DNA of 64,000 bases from Argentina anserina (Eukaryota; Streptophyta; Magnoliopsida; Rosales; Rosaceae), in contig NC_065874.1 in the NCBI RefSeq assembly GCF_933775445.1, positions 24,932,501 through 24,996,500 of the forward strand. Reading direction: 5' to 3'. Shown in pieces: positions 1 through 11,080 of the stretch. The position numbers and the translations under genes are program-made. The stretch's first letter is position 1. The number at the start of each line of letters is the position of its first letter. The notes under the pieces are model-generated. The model searched no databases. It had not been told where the DNA came from and saw only the letters and a program-made list of their open reading frames with translations.

Positions 1-816
1 ATGTATCAAATATTGTCACGACCCCGAAATTTTAAGTATGAAACTCGAAATCGAAATCATGAAAAACTCTAAAACAATCACAATAAATCGAAATAATATT
101 ATCGTCACAGCGTATCGTTACTAAGTTCATAGTACATCTCAGTTAAATTGATTATTACAAAACCAATTTATAATTCAAGCATTATATGAATAGAAATGTA
201 AAATCCTCTCAATCCTCACCACAAAATAAAATAAAGAAACTTCAAAATCTTCAGAGTAGTCCGCCAATTCTGCTAATTCACAACTGCAGAACTATCCCCT
301 ACATTATCGAATAGGTGCACTAGGATTGTAAACACAAACCCGGTAAGCTTTGCAGCTCTTATGAGTAAAACAACAATATAACACGCATAGTAATACAAGA
401 GAAAATACTGAAAACATTTAATTATAGATGTACTCATGAGTCACAGGACGGCCCATCTGGTTGTCCAATAATATCTGAAAAATATAAGTGCTCATGTGAA
501 ATCGGGCAACCCATCTGTTTACCCAAATACATTTATAATACGGGTATTCATGAGACATATGTACTCATCTGTTACCCCTCATGCAGTACGCCGTCAGACA
601 TTGGGCAACCCATCTGTCACTCAATATCCAAAAATATGGGTACTCATAAGCAGGTAACTCATCTGTTATCCCTCATGCAGTACACCGACAGACAGACTAG
701 AGCTCTAACTGAATCATAACTGTCGCCTGACCAAAGCTAGGTACCGATATGTCAATACATCATAAGACAGGTCTGAAGACAGAAAAACGTTTTAACATAA
801 CTCAAGTTAAAACTAC

Positions 817-846
817 GTACAATACATTCCTCACATGTTATTGTAC
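817..846. other. Stem-loop in solo LTR (GTACAATA/TATTGTAC)
   Basis: An 8-bp perfect inverted repeat, GTACAATA at 817-824 and TATTGTAC at 839-846, encloses a 14-nt loop. The same stem occurs three times in each LTR of the complete gypsy element (12498-12790 and 20152-20444), although the loops differ. Confidence 0.6.
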
Positions 847-1313
847 AAAAAGACAAGCAATTCATGCTTAAATAAAATAAATATCCATGCTATAAATAAA
901 CTTATTTGAAAATAGAAATATGACAGTATATAATATAGCAACTCATATATATGTATCGATTTTACCATTTATACACATACACAACCCACTATATCTTATA
1001 CATATCATAGTTCGGTCTTTTAAAATAAAGCGTAACTATGAATCAGCACCAAGGGTAGACTCGTCATAGTGAGATTTACTCACCTTATTTTCCTGAGCGT
1101 AATTTCCACAATACCGAAAGCAAATCCTTCACTTGTTTAGTCGATCACCTAGATTGGATAAGAAGTGATTAGAAACGTTACGTAAAACTTCAAATGCCGA
1201 ATCAGTTATACTGTTAATGATCAACAATTTACGTTTACGTAATTACTGTTCATGTACATACTGTTTACGTATTACTATTTCAGTAAATACTAATCAATGA
1301 TTTACCTTTCAGA

Positions 1314-1445
1314 AATTACTTTTACAATTACTGTATGTAAATTACTTTTATATTTACTGTATGTAAATTACTTTTACATTTACTGTACTTAAATTACTTT
1401 TATATTTACTGTACGTAAATTACTTTTACAATTACTGTACAGAAA
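1314..1445. repeat. 26-bp minisatellite in solo LTR
   Basis: About five copies of a 26-27 bp unit of the form AAATTACTTTTAYATTTACTG start near 1314, 1340, 1366, 1392 and 1418. The complete gypsy LTRs have a comparable T/A/G-rich repeat zone in the matching part (11650-12080). Confidence 0.8.
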
Positions 1446-2643
1446 TCACCTTTTTAAAAAATTTACTGTTTGAAAAATAATGTTCACGCGCCGCCCACAG
1501 TGGCAGCGCATGGGGCCCACGCGCCACTTCCAAAACCGGCGCGTAGCTCGCCCACTGCCGCCCAAAACCATTCCTTTTCTTCCCCTCCTCCCTTCCACGG
1601 TCTAATGCCGCCTCCTGCCCCCCCCTCACACTCCCTCAAGCACCGCCCTAGGTGGTGGTACGAACCTCCCCTCTTTCTCCTCAACTCCTCCAAATCGACA
1701 CAATTTCAACCACAATCAATCTCAACAATCATATCAAACAAACCCTTACCTAGATTGAACCTTAAAACCACCGGAATGTCGTGGAGAAGCTTGAACTTAG
1801 GTGGTGGTCAAGATCGAGCATTGGCGAGGCGGCGGCGCGAATTGAGCTCCAATCTCTTAGCAGGTGGCACTAGGGGTGAGAATCGGAGGTGACAAGCTAG
1901 CCCCCGTGCTCTGGTCTCGCCGGCGACGAGTTTTGACAGCGGAGGAAGTTGCAGAATCCTCGGGTCGTCGCTCGAGCTTCACGGCGGCGACAGAGAGTAC
2001 GTCTCGTTCGGGGTTTGATGCGGTCGAGCTCGCGAAGGTCGTGGACGGTGAGAGCCACGGTGGCCGGTGAGGCGAGATCGCCGGCGATGAGGAGAGGAGA
2101 GGTGATAGGGTCGGGGAGAGAGAGAAGAGGGTTGCGGGGTGAGAGAGAGAATGAGGGTTTCCATTTTTGGAAACCCTAGCTCCTAATAATTCATTTTTAT
2201 ACATTTTTTCAAAATCGGAAACTAACTTTCACATACGACGTCCGATTAGAACGCGTGACGTGTCCACGAAATCGTATCAACGAGCTCTACAACTTTTGTG
2301 AATGAAGTTTTTGGAAACGAGCGACGGAGTAAAAGTCAACTTTCGCGTCGCGGAAACATAACGTTTTTTCCAATTTAGATTTTCGAAGGCGGTTCAATTT
2401 TCAATTTGACATCGTCGTGAAGCGAAAAATGGGATTTAATAAATCTTCCAAGTTTAATAATTATAAGAATTCATACAATTTGAATCCGAGAAATCGGGTT
2501 ATTACAAATATAAATTATAGGGTATTAATAGGGAACACATTATTGCATTGACATTGTTATAATTAAATTAGAAGGTTCTTTCCATTAAAGTTCAACCTTA
2601 GCATAAATATTAACAAAACAAATTCAAACACGCATGCACGCAG

Positions 2644-2815
2644 ATAGTAATTGGATTATATATATATGGATTTTAAAAAATAGTAGCGAACGAGGAATTT
2701 TTTTTTAAAAGTAGTAATTGGATTTATATATATGGATTTTTTTTAAATAGTAGCGAACTAGGAATTTAAAAAAAAATAGTAGTAGTTGGATTTATATATA
2801 TGTATATCTATATAT
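2644..2815. repeat. AT-rich ~68-bp tandem repeat in intergenic spacer
   Basis: Three imperfect copies of a unit running TAGTAATTGGATTTATATAT, then a poly-T/A run, then TAGTAGCGAACKAGGAATTT start near 2646, 2711 and 2777. The surrounding 2512-3140 spacer shows no gene. Confidence 0.65.
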
Positions 2816-3394
2816 ATAGTTGTGCAATTAAGGACCTATTATTTCATTCTATATATATGAATACAAAACAGATTTGAAAAGTAAACTTTCCATTAAGGAC
2901 GTTCAATCTTAGTACTGTATATAAGTAGAAAATTTGGGCGTAGTTGATTGATATAGGTGCGGATCGATTTTGAGATGGTCCAATTAAAAGTCATGGCGCG
3001 GATCATAATATAAGCCGTTGGATAGGTCCAAATCTAACGATCCATACCAGTCTCAACAGAACCCAATCGATCTCCTCCTTCCCTCCTTCCTGCTTCCTTA
3101 AATCGACATGAATTCATGAAAGGTATGATTCTAACCCAGATATATTATTACGACCCGAATCTTTTATGATTCGTGGCCAGAATAGTTTAATCTTTTACTC
3201 GGAACGAGAGTCGTACTAAGTGTGACGACTCTAAAAGTTGAGTTTTTGATGCGTAAGTTTTCCGAGAAAAATTCCTTCACAAAAGTTGTAGACACGCGGC
3301 ACGCCTAAATCGTGGACACGCGGCACTCCTAAATCGGACTTCGTATGAAGAAGTTACGAATTAAAATGTATTTGGGCCATTTTTTAAAATTTAG

Positions 3395-3402
3395 TATAAA
3401 TA
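3395..3402 (+). promoter_or_regulatory. TATA box of solo LTR
   Basis: TATAAATA followed by GGGG lies at the same relative place as the TATA box of the complete gypsy LTR (10979-10986). It fits an LTR promoter with the start site about 30 bp downstream. Confidence 0.6.
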
Positions 3403-4535
3403 GGGGTCGAAATTGAAAAAAAAAAGGGAAATCCGAAAAATTCGAATTTCTCCCGCCACTGTTCATCCCCGACCCCGAGACTTCGCCGGCGCCGTTCTCC
3501 GCCGTCCGGCCACCGATCGGGGCGCCACCGGTCCCGTTCGAACCGCCTCGCCATTCTCCGTCGATTGGCACCGGCCCCGACGCCTGCCGACCACCGTGCA
3601 CGGCGCAGCAACGCCCGAAAGATCTGGCCGAAGTCAACGCCGCCGTGCGTCCGTTTTCCGGCGACTCCGGAGCTCGGGGTTAGCATCGTTCGACTTGGTT
3701 TTCCATTCTGGGCACGAATCGACCGGAGTTGGGCGACGAATCGGGCTAGATCGTGATCTTGGAATCGGGGGCACTGTTCCGACCTTCATCGGCGTTTTCC
3801 GGCCACTTCGCGGCCAATCTGGACTTCGACGCCGTGGTGAAAAAGGTATGGTTTCTTGTGATCTACAACTTTGATGTTGGAGTCGAGTCGTTTTGGTGAG
3901 GTCGGAGAGGGGTGGCGTGTGGGGCCCACGCGCAGTCACTGTGGCGACGCGTGCGGCGGGGCGTGGTGACATTGTTAGGGCAGTGGGTTGCTCCTTTGTG
4001 TAGTATTCATCGATACGAACTTATCGACATATTAATCGATGAATTTGGTTGTCGTATGTTGTTGATAATTTAGATTATCGTATAAAGGATTATTGTGATT
4101 GTTGTGATTATGGTATACTTGGTGTATGATGATTATGATGATGGTTGTGTTGATGTGTGTTGGTTGGGAAAGGTTTACGATATTAATGGTGCAAGGGTGC
4201 ATGGGCTTAGAAATGCCGGAAGGAGTGATTTGGTAAACTCGGTGTGTTGGGTGTCCATAGTAATTTTAGTTAAATACTAAGGGAACTACGAATGACTTGA
4301 TCCCTCGAAAAAGGGTACGTAGGCAGCCCAAACAAGGTTTGGGTGCAGCCACAATTATTTTAGATTAGATATCGGTTTACGTTTGCAAGTATCTAAATTT
4401 GATGCTAGGTTTCGGGCTACGAGTGGACGTTCAATTAAATATATGCATGCATGGATATTTATTTATGTGATTTTTCGGGTGTTATATGATTTAATTGCTA
4501 TACAATGATATTTGGCTGACTTGGAAATATATATG

Positions 4536-4539
<4 letters not shown>

Positions 4540-4575
<36 letters not shown>
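4540..4575. repeat. (TA)n microsatellite in solo LTR
   Basis: A run of alternating T and A of about 35 bp lies inside the solo LTR. Confidence 0.9.
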
Positions 4576-4580
<5 letters not shown>

Positions 4581-4705
4581 ACGCCTTATTTGATTTAATC
4601 GGAAAGTGTGGATTTTTATCCGGGAACGGGGTTCTCGGGATTTGTTATATTCATATTGAGATTTATACGTACGGTTGGGAACCGTAATCGTTCTAATTAT
4701 TCTTA

Positions 4706-4885
4706 TCCGGTATCCTCCCCTCTAACTTGTTAAGTTAAAGGGGGCACGATCAACGGATAAGAATGATTTTCTATCCTATTCCGGTATCCTCTCCTTTAAT
4801 CCTATAAAGGAGGCACGATCAACCGAATCATATTCCATTCTATCCGGTATCCTCTCCTTAGCAACATCAAAAAGGGGGCAATGAT
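4706..4885. repeat. Three ~75-bp repeats carrying hairpins in solo LTR
   Basis: Each unit contains CCGGTATCCTC, then a pyrimidine run, then a purine run, then GCACGATCAAC or a variant. In unit 1, CCCCTCTAACTT (4717-4728) pairs with AAGTTAAAGGGG (4732-4743) at 11 of 12 positions. In unit 2, CTCCTTTA (4791-4798) pairs perfectly with TAAAGGAG (4805-4812). Unit 3 pairs only weakly. Confidence 0.7.
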
Positions 4886-4940
4886 CAACATATATGAATG
4901 ATATTTATTTTTGTGACTATGTTAGCATATTGTTCTACTT

Positions 4941-5251
4941 TTCCGCTTGGAGGGCGATGCCGCCTGGGGGGTGAGGTTATGTGATATCACTATTCCGCCT
5001 GGAGGGCGATGCCGCCCGGGGGGCGAAGTTATGTGATATCACTATTCCGCCTGGAGGGCGATGCCGCCCGAGGGGCGAGGTTACTCGATAGCACTTTTCC
5101 GCCTGAGGGTGATGCCGCCCTAAGGGCGAGGTTACGTGATATCACTTTTCCGCCGGGAGGGCGATGCTGCCCGAGGGGCGAGGTTATATGATATCATTTT
5201 TCCGCCTGGATGGTGATGCCGCCTGAGAGGCGAGGATATATATAGCCGGCT
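4941..5251. repeat. 52-bp GC-rich minisatellite in solo LTR
   Basis: Six units start TTCCGC at 4941, 4993, 5045, 5097, 5148 and 5200. Each contains GAGGGCGATGCCGCC, a GGGGCGAGGTTA stretch and usually GTGATATCAC. The open frame across it (5009-5191) only reflects the repeat and is not a gene. Confidence 0.9.
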
Positions 5252-5369
5252 AGGATAGGATGATTCAATACCCTCTCCGTTAACGTGACGTGACGGTATT
5301 GAAAACTTGAGATTTGTTATGTATATATATTTTGGCCGGGGGCCTATTGTATGACGTTGTCATTTAGTT

Positions 5370-5523
5370 GACTAGCGGGGCTAGTCGATTTCTAGCTAGC
5401 TCTAATTATTTATGTAGACTACCGGGGCTAGTCAGCTCCCTAGAATGATCAGATACTATTAGTTGACTAGCGGGGCTAGTCCAGTTGTGTATTGACTTAT
5501 TAGTTTGACTAGCGGGGCTAGTC
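5370..5523. repeat. Four GACTAG-CGGGG-CTAGTC hairpin repeats in solo LTR
   Basis: Copies lie at 5370-5386, 5417-5433, 5465-5481 and 5507-5523. Each is a 6-bp inverted repeat around the loop CGGGG. The second copy has one stem mismatch. Spacing is 42-48 bp. Confidence 0.8.
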
Positions 5524-5998
5524 TATTATTATTTACCGAATGATTATTCGAGATTGGGAAATCCCCTAAATTGATTAGATAGTTCCGGGATTTTAGAATT
5601 TATTTCAGGAATTATATATTACGTTAAATGACGACTTTGGTGGTCGTAACGTGGGTTTGGAGGTTGTGGTAAGAGGAGCGGAAAGCTCCAGGGATCGATT
5701 GATGTCTCATGTCCTAACGTCTCATAGCGTAATGGACGTTTTTATGAATGTTATAGGTTGAGAATTTTTATTGTTGATGCTTGAATTTGTCTAAATGTTG
5801 TGGAGGCCGTTTTGACTGGAGGAGCAGATGGCTCCGGGAGTTCAGGGTGGTTTTGAGATATTGAAGTGTCGTTTTCATGCAGGTAGGGTTGGCTACTTTC
5901 AAGGGAGACTATGCCGAAATTTTGGTAAATCTCCTTTGATAGTGGTCCCCGCACGATCTGCCTCGAAAGTAGGGTATATTTTGGGGCGGGTCGTGTCA

Positions 5999-6677
5999 TA
6001 TATTATCTCGATTTCTTCCCAATCTCTTCTCCATTGAGATCCCAAAAACTCCACTACTTAGAGATTTGTCATCTCCTTTTTCTTTCGTTCCCAATCTCTT
6101 CTCCGCACAGCGATGCATATCCGCCACCGACCAATCTCGTCATATTCGTCTAATGAACCCCATACCCAGATCAGGATCTAATGAGTTTCAACTTGAAATT
6201 TGATTGAGGTGTGGTATGACTTTAGATCAAAGGTTTTGTTCGATTTTGGACCAAAGTTATCGCCGAGGTCCGATGGTATCGATCTGGTGTAAAACTTTGT
6301 AGTTAGGTGGTGGTCGTTGTATTCATTATGGTGGTGCCGGTGGTTGTGGTATTAGTTTTGGGAGGTGCTGGTGGTGTACTATTGTTGGCGGTGGTTGTGG
6401 TTGTGGTTGTGGTATTGGTTTTGGTGGGTGGTGGTGATGGTGGTTTTAATAGCGTGAAAGTCGATGTGGTGATGTGAAGGCGTATGGTGGTAAATTAAGG
6501 ATGATTATGACCTATAAAACCAAATTAATTTTTCTAAATCAGCTGATTACCCATCGTATTCAATATACTAAATAATATCGAAAATATAGTATAAAAGCGT
6601 ATTATAAATACAAAATTGATCACAAAAATAATATCACAATTATGAGAAATAAATTAAAATTGCTAATAATTTTTGTG
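5999..6677. other. Intergenic spacer with GGT-rich low-complexity tract
   Basis: No gene is visible. Positions 6297-6480 are a run of GTGGTGG-type low-complexity sequence. The remainder is AT-rich. Confidence 0.6.
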
Positions 6678-6944
6678 AGTTAACCAAAGAGGTGACGAAT
6701 AAGACTTGTCATTTAAGTATCTACATTTGTCATCTTATTTATTAGATGTCAAGAGCCATTTTGTCGTCTTGCTTTTTACTTAGGTGACGAATAACTTAAT
6801 TTTGTCATCTAAGTACTTAGTGACAAAAGTTAATTGAGGAAACTTAGACGACAATATTTTCGTCATCTTATACTGTAAGACGACGAAATATAGTTTTTAG
6901 GTGACAAAATATCATCGTCGTCTAAGTCACTTTTTCTGGTAGTA
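6678..6944. mobile_element. CACTA-like terminal region (single end)
   Basis: The right edge reads GTCACTTTTTCTGGTAGTA. On the other strand this is TACTACCAGAAAAAGTGAC, close to the CACTA superfamily end CACTAC-AGAAAAA. The adjoining 250 bp are full of short repeats of GACGA and GTCGTC with CTAAG, like CACTA subterminal repeats. The first terminal base is T instead of C. I found no matching left end nearby, so this is probably an orphan end or a truncated non-autonomous copy. Confidence 0.45.
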
Positions 6945-7145
6945 TGTACCATATATACAAACAGGCAATGAGTGAATGAGGTCTTATTGACATAGTCATC
7001 GATATCCAATTGTTGGTAGGTGTGCTATGTGCATGTATTGTATGCACGTACCATGCGCGCATATATACATACACGGTACATAGATCTAAGTTGACGGATA
7101 AATCATTGTGAGATGATCTAATTGTTGGTGGTATGTGATCAATAT
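6945..7145. repeat. Dispersed repeat, copy 1 (upstream of transporter copy A)
   Basis: This stretch shares GAGATGATCTAATTGTTGG and TCTTATTGACATAG-type blocks, in the same order and orientation, with 22065-22301 downstream of the same transporter gene. Function is unknown. Confidence 0.5.
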
Positions 7146-7632
7146 TGTAAATGGAATCACAATATGTTAATTAATCCTTAATTTCAAACGTATACGTTCT
7201 ACATAGAATTCGAGCACGAACCACATGAATCATAATTATAAAAAACATAAGACCTTTTGTTTTTGAAATAAAAGGCAGGAGCAGCTGTCTCAAGTCTTTA
7301 TTAATGTAACTGTCAAACACAAGTGGAGAATGAAGCTTAAACTCTAATTACAAAGACCTGAAATAATATCAGAGATCCTTATAAATAAGTTCTCAATAAA
7401 ATTTGCTTTATCTGAATACAAAATTTGATCAAATGATCCGCTACATATATATAACAATAATTGGGGCGACATGATCTGTGTAATGTCATTCAACAAATTA
7501 AGGCGGGGTGTGACGGCCTGGAAAGCACTTCATGGATGCTCAAAACTGACAATATCTTAGTTCTTAAGAAAAATTGGTGTCCAATTATGCTCACGTTGCT
7601 CTATTTTTTCAATAATTAAACGAAAATTTTAA
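7146..7632. other. Unassigned intergenic sequence
   Basis: No open frame, RNA gene or recognisable transposon end was found in this stretch. Confidence 0.5.
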
Positions 7633-8396
7633 AGAGTTTCTATTTATATCTTTAAAAACGTTATTTAGATTTTACTCAGTGGACCTCTATTTTGTTTTTA
7701 CATATACCTAAAATGCTATTTAGACCTCTATAGTTTTCTTAAAATGTTCATTATCTAATTTAATATATCACATCAGACTACTACTTATTAATTTTTTTCA
7801 TACTTTATTTCAAATCTATTTATTACATACAACTCGAAAAAAACATAATAATCACACAAATTATCTTGTCGAATTAATTCACTCTTCCACTCATTTTCTA
7901 AATTCATAATAAAATTGGTACACTTTTTTTTTCATTCACATATATATATATGTATGCAACTCAACAAGAAGTAACATTAACTAACGTATATGAAATATTC
8001 TAACCTCTAATGATGAATATGAGTTTTGTTCTTTGGCTCAAATTAAAGTTTATAAGAGATTCTAGATAGTTATATAGCTTATACATTAAATCGTCTACAT
8101 AAAATTTGATGTTAATCATCTACTTTAAATTTTTGACTAATGATGTTTGTAAAAAAAAAAATTCAATTAAATCATTTAATGAAATTTGATATCTCATTTT
8201 GGGATTTTCTAGCAATAAATATAAAATATAATTATCTACATTTGTATTTTAAAGTAGATAAGTTCAAAATTATTTCCCTTCTTGAATTTTTATTGTTATA
8301 TATTTTTTGGTAATTTCATATGTATTGTCTAAGTCAAAACTATCTAAAAAAAATGAAGGTCCAAATATCATTTTAAGAGGTATGAATAGAAGCTCT
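7633..8396. mobile_element. Possible non-autonomous TIR element
   Basis: The left edge GAGTTTCTATTTATA and the reverse complement of the right edge GAGAGCTTCTATTCATACC resemble each other. The similarity continues for roughly 50 bp in inverted orientation. The flanks AAATTTTAA and AAACTTTAT are alike over 7 of 8 bases, a possible decayed target duplication. There is no coding capacity, and the interior is AT-rich. Confidence 0.35.
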
Positions 8397-9290
8397 CAAA
8401 CTTTATCCAACCTTACCGAGGTAACTATAGATTAGAATTGTACCACGTACAACCTTTCTACTTAATTCTTCAATTCTTTATTCTCAAAGTTAGTCTTTTC
8501 TACTAAGTTTGACTATGCACAATAGTATGACTTTTCATTGATTTTGCCTAGGCCTAGCTTTACAAAGTTTCTAGAATGAAAGTTCGCCGCTTCTCTTATG
8601 ATTGGTTCAATATGTATGCTTTTGAATATGTTTGTCCAGCTTAAGTACGTAGAAGATGAACAGGGAAGCTATTCACTCGATTTGATGATATAAAACAACA
8701 CTTTCATTCAACAAAAAGAAAAATTTGCACTAATGTAATCAAAATTGTCAAGTTCGAGTTTGCGCGTGTGTCGTATTGATCAACTACTCTTACCTAGGGT
8801 TTTTAAGTAATAAAAATGTTCTACATTGATTAGTCCAGTAATGTTTTACATTGAAATGAAATGAATATAAAGCTGGTACGCAGTTGATTATAGGTATTTT
8901 GCCAAAGCAATTGTGATGGAAATAAAGCACACCATTGAAAAATACGAATTGGAAACAAAACAGATATATGTATCTATAATACTAGAGTACATATATAGGT
9001 CTAAATTGCTGGACAATAACGTTAGGTGGATATATTAAACTAAAAAATGTGGCTGCATTGTGGTTATGAGTCATTGACACATACATATGTGGCTATGGGA
9101 CGTTGTATGTGTCTCTTGGCTATGATTGTAGTAGTGATGCAGTCAATATTTCATCAAAATCGCAAACTCACTCCATTCCTACAACAATAACCTCCGAATA
9201 AACAACATATGGCTCACAAACTCCATCACCCTTCTCCATAGCCTTAACTCTAGCAGTGTAGCCAATTTTGTGGCATCCACTACTTCAATC
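8397..9290. other. AT-rich spacer upstream of transporter copy A
   Basis: No gene-like frame is visible. The proximal 300 bp should hold the promoter of the transporter that starts at 9438. Confidence 0.5.
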
Positions 9291-9295
9291 AGTCT

Positions 9296-9305
9296 CTTAT
9301 ATACC
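9296..9305 (+). promoter_or_regulatory. Putative TATA box of transporter copy A
   Basis: CTTATATACC lies about 135 bp before the ATG at 9438, with a CCAAT-like GCCAATTTTG near 9261. The spacing suits a plant promoter with a ~100-bp leader. This is pattern evidence only. Confidence 0.4.
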
Positions 9306-9437
9306 AACAAATTGAATCCCTAATCTCCATTTCATTTAATCTCAACTCAAACTCATCCTTTCTTAATTACATGCACGCATGCATACATTATTATACATAT
9401 CTTAAACTAATTAATATCCAAAAGGACAAGTTCTTCT

Positions 9438-10697
9438 ATGGGCAGTAATGGAGGGATGTCAGGCGGGGATTTCCTCCAATTCTCGAAGCAAGTTATCACC
9501 GGAAGATGGTTCTGCGTTTTCGCTTCCTTCCTCATTATGTCCGGAGTTGGTGCCACATATCTTTTTGCTGCATATTCCAAAGCAATCAAGGCCACCCTTG
9601 GCTATAGCCAAACAGAAATCAACACTATAGGTTTCGCCAAAGATTTTGGTGCAAATGTTGGAATTATAGCAGGGCTAATTGGAGAAGTAACTCCGGTTTG
9701 GTTTGGTCTCCTGATCGGAGCAGCAATGAACTTTGTGGGCTACTTTATGATGTGGCTGGCCGTCACTGGAAGAATTGACAGGCCTAGGGTTTGGCACATG
9801 TGTGTGTACATATTCCTGGGTACTAACTCTCAAAGTTTTGCTAACACTGGAGCTCTTGTCACTTGCGTCAGAAACTTCCCAGAAAGCCGAGGTGCCATGA
9901 TTGGTTTGCTGAAGGGTTATATTGGGCTCAGCTCCGCTATATTGACACAGATTTACTTGGCCATCTACGGCAATGATGCAAAATCGTTGATTCTACTTAT
10001 TGCTTGGCTTCCGGCCGCGGTTTCAGTTGTTTTCGTCTACTCAATTCGTCCAATGAAATTAACCAGGCAACCCAATGAGCTTAATGTGTTTTACCACTTC
10101 CTCTACATGTCTATTTTACTTGCATTGTATCTAATGGCCATGAATCTACTCCAAAGATGGACTAATTTCTCCCAGGCCGCCTATGCTGGCAGTGCAACGG
10201 TTACTGTTCTTTTATTACTTTTCCCTCTTGGAATTGCCATTAGGGAAGAACTAGTGTCGTGGAACCAAATGAAACAACCTATTGATCCTCCAAACGAGGT
10301 CAAAGTAGAGAATGCAGCAGGACTGAAACTGGAGACAAAAGAGGAGGACACAGCCTGTTTTGCTGACATTTGCAATAAACCTCCAAGAGGTGAAGATCAC
10401 AGCATTTTACAAGCACTCTTCAGCTTTGACATGATCATTTTGTTCGTCGCAACAGCATGTGGACTTGGCTCTAGCCTGACGGCGATAGACAACTTGGGGC
10501 AAATCGGTGAGTCGCTTGGGTATCCCACTAAAACAGTGTCAACTTTTGTATCATTAGTTAGCATATGGAGTTTCTTTGGTAGAGTCTTTTCAGGGTTTTT
10601 CTCTGAAAGCCTACTATCGAGATACGGAATTCCTCGCCCCTTAGTACTGGCTTTTTCTGTAATAACCCTAGATTTTCAAAAACAATGTGTGATTTGA
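9438..10697 (+). pseudogene. Nodulin-like/NFD4-like MFS transporter copy A, 5' part (interrupted by retrotransposon)
   Basis: This begins the coding region of a plant nodulin-like major facilitator protein, a multi-pass membrane transporter family of mostly unknown substrate that includes NUCLEAR FUSION DEFECTIVE 4. The start at 9438 matches the N-terminus of intact copy B (22846-24561) after a short extension. Family motifs visible are GRWFCVFASFLIMSG, FPESRGAMIGLLKG, a hydrophilic central loop near residues 285-310, and CNKPPRGEDHSILQALFS. Host sequence stops at 10657 inside codon 407 (Ser). The next bases belong to a gypsy LTR, which adds 13 foreign residues and a stop at 10697. The truncated product would lose about 157 residues and the last membrane helices. 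Apart from the insertion the frame is clean. Removing the insertion and one TTTTC copy restores an uninterrupted frame of 563 codons, close to the 571 of copy B. Confidence 0.9.
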
Positions 10698-10978
10698 TTT
10701 GAATTCTATTAAGTCGTGAAGTTGATTTTTACCGAATGTGATTGTTTGCGATGTTTTGAAACGAAAAAACGGAAACGTTTTCGGAACGTTTATTAAGAAA
10801 AACGTTACGTTTCCGAACTAAATTATCGACTTTTATTCCGTCGCTCGGTTGCAAAAACTTCCTTCATGAAAGTTGTAGAGCTCGTCGTTACGAGTTCGTG
10901 GATATGTGACGCGTTCTAATCGGACGACGTACGTAAAAGTTATTAACGCCGGAAGTTAGTTTCCGATTTGGAAACTAG

Positions 10979-10986
10979 TATAAATA
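10979..10986 (+). promoter_or_regulatory. TATA box of 5' LTR
   Basis: TATAAATA follows AAACTAG about 320 bp into the LTR. The identical site in the 3' LTR is at 18662. The blocks just upstream are shared with both solo LTRs. Confidence 0.65.
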
Positions 10987-11045
10987 GACATTTAGGGGAT
11001 TAGGGTTTCCTTAATCAGAAACCCTCCCTCTCTCCTTTCATTCGC

Positions 11046-11080
<35 letters not shown>

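Larger units (their letters stand above)
14..2506 (-). mobile_element. Solo LTR of a large Ty3-gypsy element (minus orientation)
   Basis: The segment begins TGTCACGACCCCG and ends GGGTTATTACA. Read on the minus strand this is TGTAATAACCC...GGGGTCGTGACA, the same terminal pattern as the LTRs of the complete element at 10658-21172. It is flanked by the 5-bp direct repeat AATAT (9-13 and 2507-2511), the size expected for gypsy integration. No primer-binding site, polypurine tract or coding sequence lies beside it, so it is a solo LTR left by recombination between two LTRs. It shares blocks with the complete element, such as the AAAGTTGTAGAGCTCGT-like stretch near 2280-2300, but is clearly diverged, so it belongs to a related, older family. 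Small open frames at 1432-2204 are GC-rich LTR sequence and not genes. Confidence 0.9.
3146..5998 (+). mobile_element. Solo LTR of a second large gypsy family (plus orientation)
   Basis: The segment runs from TATTACGACCCGAATC to GGGCGGGTCGTGTCA and is flanked by TATAT on both sides (3141-3145 and 5999-6003). The expected initial TG reads TA, which a single transition explains. The promoter layout matches the complete element: an AAAGTTGTAG block, then a CGGACTTCGT block, then a TATA box at 3395-3402. No internal element region is present. The part downstream of the TATA box, expected to be transcribed leader, is packed with short tandem and inverted repeats (4540-5523). Confidence 0.82.

Noticed and set aside
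1432..2204. Overlapping open frames on both strands
   Set aside because: They lie in a GC-rich part of a solo LTR, overlap each other and show no protein family features.
3329..3972. Cluster of Arg/Pro-rich open frames
   Set aside because: They fall inside the solo LTR at 3146-5998 just after its TATA box, in GC-rich leader sequence; composition explains the lack of stops.
5009..5191. Repetitive 60-residue frame
   Set aside because: It is produced by the 52-bp minisatellite, which is not divisible by three and changes frame each unit.
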